Below, piece after piece: positions 58,464-64,000 of a stretch of DNA of 64,000 nucleotides. Both the position numbers and the translations under genes were made by a program. The first letter of the stretch is position 1. Every line of letters begins with the position of its first letter. Source of the stretch: JAPORK01 sp026710285 (GTDB lineage: Bacteria > Pseudomonadota > Gammaproteobacteria > Pseudomonadales > Endozoicomonadaceae). The notes beneath the pieces are model-generated. The model had not been told where the DNA came from, did not search any database, and saw only the letters and a program-made list of their open reading frames with translations. The stretch spans positions 3,162,001 to 3,226,000 of the forward strand of contig OZ241746.1 of assembly GCA_965201045.1 (NCBI GenBank), given 5' to 3'.

Positions 58464-58548
58464 TACCATGCATGGTTAATCATTTAGCTGTTTTTCAACA
58501 TAAAACAGAAAAACATGCAGAAATTAACATCGTTTAGCGTTTTTTTTT

Positions 58549-58577
58549 CTTGAAATTTGGCAGATCATACCCATATA
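58549..58577 (+). promoter_or_regulatory. Sigma-32 (heat-shock) promoter of dnaK
   Basis: CTTGAAA (58549-58555) followed after about 13 nt by ACCCATAT (58569-58576) matches the RpoH consensus with one change in the -10 box. It lies about 110 bp upstream of dnaK, giving a long leader. Confidence 0.8.
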
Positions 58578-58688
58578 GAAAATTAAAGCAAAAATTATTT
58601 ATTAATTACATATGTGTAGTAGGTTTAATCAAAATTTATTAAGCATATTACAATTACACATTATTTAAATTAGCAGAGGTATTACAGT

Positions 58689-60641
58689 ATGAGTAACAAA
58701 GGCAAAAGCAATAAAATTATTGGTATCGATTTAGGAACCACCAATTCCTGTGTCGCCGTATTGGAAAATGGCAATGTTAAAATCATTGAAAATTCAGAAG
58801 GTGTGCGCACGACACCCTCTATTATTGCTTATACGGATGATGGCGAGACACTGGTCGGTATGTCGGCTAAGCGTCAGGCAGTTACCAATCCCAAAAATAC
58901 TTTATATGCAATCAAACGTCTGATTGGTCGTCGTTTTGAAGACAAAGAAGTTCAGAAAGATATCAGCATGGTTCCTTACTCCATTGTTAAAGCAGATAAT
59001 GGTGATGCCTGGGTTGAATCAAAAGGGGAAAAAATATCACCTCCTCAGGTTTCGGCAGAAATTTTGAAAAAAATGAAAAAAACAGCAGAAGACTTTCTGG
59101 GTGGCGAAGTTAACGAAGCTGTTATTACTGTTCCTGCTTATTTTAATGATTCTCAGCGTCAGGCAACTAAAGATGCTGGACGTATCGCAGGACTGGAAGT
59201 TAAGCGTATTATCAATGAACCAACAGCTGCGGCACTGGCTTATGGATTAGATAAGAAAAAAGGTGACCAGACAATAGTCGTTTATGACTTAGGTGGTGGT
59301 ACTTTTGATGTTTCAATTATTGAAATTGCTGATGTGGATGGTGAGCATCAGTTTGAAGTACTGGCAACCAATGGGGACACCTTCCTCGGTGGAGAAGATT
59401 TTGATTTACGTCTAATTGATTTCTTAGTTGATGAATTTAAAAAAGAACAGGGTATTGATTTAAGAGGTGATCCTCTTGCCATGCAGCGTCTAAAAGAAGC
59501 CGGCGAAAAAGCAAAAATAGAACTGTCGTCTGCCACTCAAACAGACGTTAACCTTCCTTACATTACGGCTGACAACTCAGGTCCTAAGCACATGAATATC
59601 AAGCTGACACGTGCAAAGCTTGAATCCCTGGTAGAAGAACTGGTGGAACGTTCGCTTGAACCCTGCCGTATCGCTATGAAAGATGCAGATTTAACGGTTT
59701 CTGATATCAATGAAGTCATTTTGGTGGGTGGACAAACCCGTATGCCGCTAGTGCAGAAAAAAGTGGCTGATTTCTTTGGAAAAGAAGCGCGTCGTGATGT
59801 GAATCCTGATGAAGCAGTGGCAGCAGGTGCAGCTATCCAGGGAAGCGTTCTTGCCGGAGACCGGACTGATGTGTTACTGTTGGATGTAACACCTTTAACC
59901 TTAGGAATTGAGACAATGGGTGGTGTTTCAACACCCGTGATAGAGAAAAATACAACGATCCCTACTAAAAAATCTCAAACCTTTTCAACAGCTGCAGATG
60001 GTCAGACAGCAGTAACTATCCATATATTACAAGGTGAACGTACACAGGCTTCACAAAATAAATCGTTGGGACAGTTTAACCTTAGTGATATTCCAGCAGC
60101 GCCACGGGGTGTTCCACAAATTGAAGTGAGCTTTGACATAGACGCTAACGGCATTTTAAATGTATCAGCCAAAGATAAAGCAACAGGTAAAGAGCAGTCT
60201 ATTGTAATAAAAGCATCTTCCGGACTCAGTGATACTGAAATAGAAGAAATGGTGAAAAGTGCAGAAGCACACAAAGATGACGATCGTAAGTTCGAAGAAA
60301 TGGCAAAAGCCAGAAACGATGCAGACAATCTGATTCATGTCACTCGTAAGACGCTAACCGATGCCGGAGATAAAGCCAGCGAAGAAGATAAAACATCCAT
60401 TGAAAAAGCGATTAAAGAGCTCGAAGAAGCACTGAAAGGCAATGATGCTGAAGCGATTAAGAGCAAAACACAAGCTTTAACTGATGCATCCAGCGGACTG
60501 GCACAAAAACTTTATAGTCAGACACAGCAACAACAGGAAGGACCAGCACAGCAGGGAGAGCAAACTGCTTCTTCTGAAAAAAAGGCAGATGACAATGTTG
60601 TTGACGCTGAATTTGAGGAAGTAAAAGATAATAAGAAATAA
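58689..60641 (+). CDS. dnaK: Chaperone DnaK (Hsp70)
   Basis: ATP-driven Hsp70 chaperone that folds and protects cytosolic proteins with DnaJ and GrpE. The 650 residues include the nucleotide-binding domain (IGIDLGTTNSCVAV near residue 12, VYDLGGGTFDVSI, ILVGGQTRMP), the linker VLLLDVTPLTLGIE, the substrate-binding domain (NTTIPTKKSQTFSTAAD, FDIDANGILNVSAKDK) and the C-terminal lid ending in VDAEFEEVKDNKK, close to the E. coli tail. The start ATG has AGAGGT about 10 nt upstream. It carries a short N-terminal extension (MSNKGKSNK) compared with E. coli. Expression is predicted to be heat-inducible from its own promoter. Confidence 0.98.
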   Translation: MSNKGKSNKIIGIDLGTTNSCVAVLENGNVKIIENSEGVRTTPSIIAYTDDGETLVGMSAKRQAVTNPKNTLYAIKRLIGRRFEDKEVQKDISMVPYSIVKADNGDAWVESKGEKISPPQVSAEILKKMKKTAEDFLGGEVNEAVITVPAYFNDSQRQATKDAGRIAGLEVKRIINEPTAAALAYGLDKKKGDQTIVVYDLGGGTFDVSIIEIADVDGEHQFEVLATNGDTFLGGEDFDLRLIDFLVDEFKKEQGIDLRGDPLAMQRLKEAGEKAKIELSSATQTDVNLPYITADNSGPKHMNIKLTRAKLESLVEELVERSLEPCRIAMKDADLTVSDINEVILVGGQTRMPLVQKKVADFFGKEARRDVNPDEAVAAGAAIQGSVLAGDRTDVLLLDVTPLTLGIETMGGVSTPVIEKNTTIPTKKSQTFSTAADGQTAVTIHILQGERTQASQNKSLGQFNLSDIPAAPRGVPQIEVSFDIDANGILNVSAKDKATGKEQSIVIKASSGLSDTEIEEMVKSAEAHKDDDRKFEEMAKARNDADNLIHVTRKTLTDAGDKASEEDKTSIEKAIKELEEALKGNDAEAIKSKTQALTDASSGLAQKLYSQTQQQQEGPAQQGEQTASSEKKADDNVVDAEFEEVKDNKK

Positions 60642-60668
60642 ATTTCTTTGTCATCTTTTATCATATAA

Positions 60669-60714
60669 CAACAGTGCAGCCTGTAGATTTTAGAGTTAAC
60701 AAGCTGCACTGTTG
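60669..60714. terminator. Perfect 12-bp hairpin after dnaK
   Basis: CAACAGTGCAGC (60669-60680) pairs perfectly with GCTGCACTGTTG (60703-60714) around a 22-nt loop. There is no T run, so it may be an attenuator or mRNA-processing hairpin that lowers dnaJ expression, rather than a full terminator. Confidence 0.5.
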
Positions 60715-60735
60715 ATAAATTATTTTACATGGATA

Positions 60736-60771
60736 ATACACAACAACAGCAATAACTGAGTTGTTGTGTAT
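60736..60771. promoter_or_regulatory. Perfect 11-bp hairpin in the dnaJ leader
   Basis: ATACACAACAA (60736-60746) pairs perfectly with TTGTTGTGTAT (60761-60771) around a 14-nt loop, 46 bp before the dnaJ start. With the previous hairpin it makes two structured elements in the 175-bp gap. The role is unknown. Confidence 0.45.
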
Positions 60772-60816
60772 CTGATCAAAAGCCTTTGTTACAGGCGACT
60801 AAATGAATGAAGAATT

Positions 60817-61971
60817 ATGGCCAAACGTGATTATTATGAAGTTTTAGGTGTTGATAAAACTGCTTCTGAAAAAGAGTTAAAGAAAGCTTATCGGCGTATG
60901 GCCATGAAATATCATCCTGACCGCAATGCAAATAATAAAGAAGCAGAAGTAAAATTTAAAGAAGTCAATGAAGCTTTTGAAGTGCTTTCTGATTCAAAAA
61001 AACGTCAGGCTTATGACCAGTTTGGTCATGCCGGTGTTAATCAGGGAGGCGGGCAAGGAGGTCACGGTTTTGATGCAAGTGGATTTGGTGATATTTTTGG
61101 CGATATCTTTGGTGATATTTTTGGCAGAAGCGGTCACAGCAGCCAGACAAATGCACGCCGCCGCGGTGCAGATTTACAATATTCTTTGAGTTTGCATCTG
61201 AAAGAAGCGGTTAACGGCATAACTAAGACAATTAAAGTACCTACTTATAGCGCCTGTGAAAGCTGTCATGGATCAGGTGCAAAAAAAGGTAGTAGCCTTG
61301 AAACATGTAAAGCCTGTCACGGACAAGGCGAAATACGTATGCAGCAGGGCTTCTTTACCATGCAGCAAACCTGCCCTGAATGTCAGGGAAGAGGAAAAGT
61401 TATTAAGGAGCGTTGTACAGAATGCCGTGGTGAAGGGCGTTTATATACAAATAAAACTTTATCTGTAAAAATCCCTGCTGGTGTTGATACTGGCGATAAC
61501 ATTCGCTTGTCCGGAAAAGGAGAAGCAGGGCATGCAGGTGGACCTCCCGGTGATTTGTATATACAGATTCAGGTACAGGAGCATGAAATTTTTCAGCGTG
61601 ATGGCAGCAATCTTCACTGTAACATTCCTGTCTCTTTTGTTGATATAACACTCGGTGGTGAATTAGATGTACCTACGTTAGACGGTATGGTTAAATTAAA
61701 AATTCCAGCGGAAACACAAACAGGTAAGATGTTTCGCATCAAAGGAAAAGGGGTAAAATCAATTCATGATCGAATGCATAGCAATCAACCTGGCGACCTG
61801 ATTTGCAAAGTGATTGCTGAAACCCCAGTCAGGCTTTCTGAAGAGCAAAAAAATATATTAAAAAAATTTCAACAGAGTCTTGAAGACAACAAAAAGAAAC
61901 ACTCACCACAAAAAGGTAATTTTTTTGATAAGGTAAAAAATTTTTTTGAAGGGCTGGGAGGAAAAACCTGA
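60817..61971 (+). CDS. dnaJ: Co-chaperone DnaJ (Hsp40)
   Basis: Type I J-protein that delivers substrates to DnaK and stimulates its ATPase. The 384 residues show the J domain with HPD (YHPDRN, about 33-38), a Gly/Phe region with three GDIF units (FGDIFGDIFGDIFG), four zinc repeats (CESCHGSG, CKACHGQG, CPECQGRG, CTECRGEG), and the C-terminal substrate domain (LSGKGEAGHAGGPPGDLYI). Everything needed for function is present. The ATG is shared with the family start (MAKRDYYEVLGV), although the Shine-Dalgarno site is weak. No separate sigma-32 site is seen, so it probably depends on read-through from dnaK past two hairpins. Confidence 0.97.
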   Translation: MAKRDYYEVLGVDKTASEKELKKAYRRMAMKYHPDRNANNKEAEVKFKEVNEAFEVLSDSKKRQAYDQFGHAGVNQGGGQGGHGFDASGFGDIFGDIFGDIFGRSGHSSQTNARRRGADLQYSLSLHLKEAVNGITKTIKVPTYSACESCHGSGAKKGSSLETCKACHGQGEIRMQQGFFTMQQTCPECQGRGKVIKERCTECRGEGRLYTNKTLSVKIPAGVDTGDNIRLSGKGEAGHAGGPPGDLYIQIQVQEHEIFQRDGSNLHCNIPVSFVDITLGGELDVPTLDGMVKLKIPAETQTGKMFRIKGKGVKSIHDRMHSNQPGDLICKVIAETPVRLSEEQKNILKKFQQSLEDNKKKHSPQKGNFFDKVKNFFEGLGGKT

Positions 61972-62017
61972 AATATCTGACTATAGTTGCAGCATCGGCT
62001 TAACCTTATTATCAATA

Positions 62018-62050
62018 TTAAGTGATAAGTATCCTGTATTTATCACTTAA
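62018..62050. terminator. Hairpin after dnaJ
   Basis: TTAAGTGATAA (62018-62028) pairs perfectly with TTATCACTTAA (62040-62050) around an 11-nt loop, 46 bp after the dnaJ stop. It is AT-rich and lacks a T run, so termination strength is uncertain. Confidence 0.45.
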
Positions 62051-62071
62051 AACACAGTTCTCTGATACAAT

Positions 62072-62199
62072 ACTTCGGACAGTTTTTAAAAATCTACTAG
62101 GGATAAAACTATAAGCTATTGATTCATAAGGATATTTTTTTCAGTGAGGTAAAAATAAAATCCTTTTAAAATCAATAGGTTACGAAAAATGTCCGAAGT
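62072..62199. repeat. 128-bp MITE-like inverted-repeat element
   Basis: Outer arms ACTTCGGACA (62072-62081) and TGTCCGAAGT (62190-62199) are perfect inverted repeats. Inside them CTATTGATT (62116-62124) pairs with AATCAATAG (62170-62178), and AAGGAT (62128-62133) with ATCCTT (62160-62165). The nested pairing makes one long imperfect hairpin. There is no coding capacity, and no clear target-site duplication is seen. Confidence 0.5.
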
Positions 62200-63177
62200 G
62201 TTGTGATAACATCTGTTGTTAAAATGCACTTATTATCAGACACTGCCCCTACCTTAACTCTCATCCCGCCTAAATTTCAATCGTTCGAAGTTTCAGAAAA
62301 TAGCGTTTAATTCTGCATGTTTGTATGATAAGAACGAATATGTTGTTAAAATTTAGCTGATGCTCTAAACTGCATACCTCATGAAAAGACTGTAGTAATA
62401 CTACTCAGACCCACTTAAATAGTCCGGAGCTTGTAAGCTTTTCATAAAAACTTACAAATCTTTATAATATTTAAAAACCTGGTCGAAAAGTGGTGACAAT
62501 TATTTGGTAATATGGAATAATCGTGTAACAGCAGTACGGTTTTTTTGCCAAAAAAATAGATATTATTTATGCTATGTTGATTTTTATGATTTAAGTTTTA
62601 GATATCATGAGACCAGATCAGACAAGCAAAATGATTTTTAAAATTAAAAATCACGAGAACATTTGAGAGGCTGTTGTGATAAAACTGTGGATTGAGACTG
62701 ATAAAACAACAGTAAAAAAAGGTATATTTCTGATTATGTTGAAAAATGAGACACAAATAACAACCAATGCAGCGAAAGAGATCAATGGCAGAACAAGTTT
62801 ATCAACTTAAAAACAGTTTGCTACAAATAAAATCTTTCACTTTGGAAGTATCACTGTAAGAAGTTACCACGAGCGACATGAGATAATTATCTGTATGATA
62901 CTTTTTACTTTTACTGAAAATAGTATTATACAGATAACAACTGTACCTAATCATTTACAATCGGTACTTTTATATCTGGTATAAAGCAAAACCATAGTTG
63001 GTCATATAAAGCATAATATTTGCTCAGAGTATTACCGTTAATATAAATTGTGTTATTAAGTACTGAATTTTAGTGCTGCTGCAAAAGACAAGCAAATTTT
63101 ACTGTATTTTGTCTGTTTTTTTAGTGAATTAACAAAATATTTGTTAAAATTTTTACTGCTTTACAGGGAAAAAGTAT
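62200..63177. other. Long non-coding stretch before gltS
   Basis: Nearly 1 kb without a convincing gene, tRNA or CRISPR. Small inverted repeats occur (TTGTAAG/CTTACAA at 62431-62437 and 62451-62457; CTGTTGT/ACAACAG at 62671-62677 and 62706-62712). A 44-codon frame at about 62675-62810 has no recognisable similarity. The density of short repeats and absence of frames suggest eroded genes or IS remnants. Confidence 0.5.
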
Positions 63178-64000
63178 ATGAATATACATCTTTCAGGTTT
63201 AAATCTTTTAGTTTTTAGTATTGTTGTTTTATACATTGGTCATTTGATTACAAAAAAATTGAACTGGCTCGAAAAATATAATATCCCTGTATCTGTTAGT
63301 GCAGGTCTGCTGTTTGCAATTTTATTCAATATGCTTTTATTTACAGATAAAATAAAAGTGACTTTTAACCTTGAAATAAGAAATTTATTTCTGCTAATAT
63401 TTTTTGCAAGTGTTGGTGTTTCTTCCAAAATAAACCAGCTGCTCAAAGGCGGAAAAACTTTTTGTATATTGCTGGCAGTTATGTTTGTGTTTATTATTTG
63501 CCAGAATATTATTGGTATTTTAGGTGCATTTATTTTTAAGCTCCCTTTAGTTAATGGACTCTTTGCAGGTAGCATTACCTTTGCCGGCGGACATGGAACA
63601 GCTATTACCTGGAGCAAATATTTTGCTGATATGGGCATTCATGGTGTAGAAGAGTTTGGACTCATCGCTGCAACTATTGGGCTTATTTTAGGTGGGTTGG
63701 TAGGAGGACCTGTCAGCTATAGCCTGATTAAAAAATATTCACTGATAAAAACACAGCGTCACTTATTTGACGCTAATGCTGATCCTGCTGATGTCAATAC
63801 CACCCCCTCAATGTCTAAACAGATTGTAATCAATGCTGCAAAAGCAATGCATACAATATTTGAAATCTCACTAACTGTAGTCTTGGGCACTTTTATCAAT
63901 AAACAACTTAGGGAGCACGGCTTGATCATTCCTGATTTTTTAGTAGTTCTCATTATTGGTATTATAGTTTCCAGCATTGCAGAAATAGTGAATAAGCGAA
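63178..64000 (+). CDS. gltS: Sodium/glutamate symporter GltS, 3' end outside the window
   Basis: Inner-membrane carrier of the ESS family that imports glutamate with sodium. About 274 codons are present and open to the right edge. The N-terminal half has repeated hydrophobic segments and the family motifs FFASVGVSSKI, TFAGGHGTAITW and LIAATIGLILGGLVGGPVSY, the glycine-rich re-entrant loop region. The ATG at 63178 has AGGGA 8 nt upstream, a good ribosome site. It is the first gene after the long non-coding region, so its promoter should lie just upstream, but it was not resolved. The rest of the protein (about 130 residues by family length) lies outside. Confidence 0.88.
   Translation, partial: MNIHLSGLNLLVFSIVVLYIGHLITKKLNWLEKYNIPVSVSAGLLFAILFNMLLFTDKIKVTFNLEIRNLFLLIFFASVGVSSKINQLLKGGKTFCILLAVMFVFIICQNIIGILGAFIFKLPLVNGLFAGSITFAGGHGTAITWSKYFADMGIHGVEEFGLIAATIGLILGGLVGGPVSYSLIKKYSLIKTQRHLFDANADPADVNTTPSMSKQIVINAAKAMHTIFEISLTVVLGTFINKQLREHGLIIPDFLVVLIIGIIVSSIAEIVNKR

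Noticed and set aside
62675..62810. Short GTG-started frame in the region before gltS
   Set aside because: 44 codons without recognisable motifs, lying in a region with scattered inverted repeats.

Overview
The window is AT-rich chromosomal DNA from a gammaproteobacterium. The housekeeping genes (ftsB, ibaG-murA, a YheS-type ABC-F ATPase followed by rsmJ, grpE, dnaK, dnaJ, msrC, gltS) have gammaproteobacterial sequence types, and ibaG-murA is a gammaproteobacterial pairing. Usual neighbours are missing around ftsB (no eno, no ispD/ispF). There are an IS relic, a broken phosphatase gene and long non-coding stretches, so the genome looks rearranged and possibly host-associated. I cannot name the genus.

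Positions 1 to 43922 hold a divergent array of at least eight giant RHS/YD-repeat genes, here called R1 to R8. R1 to R4 (R1 cut by the left edge) are read leftward and R5 to R8 rightward, from a shared 525-bp divergent region at 20923-21447. Complete copies are 1829 to 1851 residues. Each has a Sec-type or hydrophobic N-terminus, an RHS N-terminal block, YD repeats, an RHS core ending in a DPSG motif, an alanine/glycine-rich hydrophobic segment with an invariant PANKGL motif, and a C-terminal domain of about 200 residues. That domain carries an invariant CDT motif and, 85 to 100 residues later, an invariant His in H-[IM]-[GV]-[VI]-[LI]-Q, followed by W-x-x-Y. The gaps between copies (112 to 233 bp) leave no room for immunity genes. 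The copies are mosaics of one another, including one tract of about 756 bp that looks identical between R3 and R4. This array is the most unusual content of the window.

Positions 43923 to 52061 are mixed: a secreted GDSL-like protein that seems to have lost its catalytic residues, an orphan rho-independent terminator, ftsB, a POT-family transporter with a degenerate proton-coupling motif, a tandem T-fold (QueD-like) protein, an unknown secreted or membrane-anchored protein, msrC, an ISAs1-family transposase relic and a PP2C phosphatase pseudogene containing a G8 tract.

Positions 52062 to 64000 are mostly housekeeping: ibaG-murA, a HIRAN-like protein, the yheS-rsmJ operon, and the heat-shock cluster grpE, dnaK, dnaJ. 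Both grpE and dnaK have recognisable sigma-32 promoters. A 1.2-kb non-coding stretch with a hairpin element follows, and then the start of gltS, which runs off the right edge.
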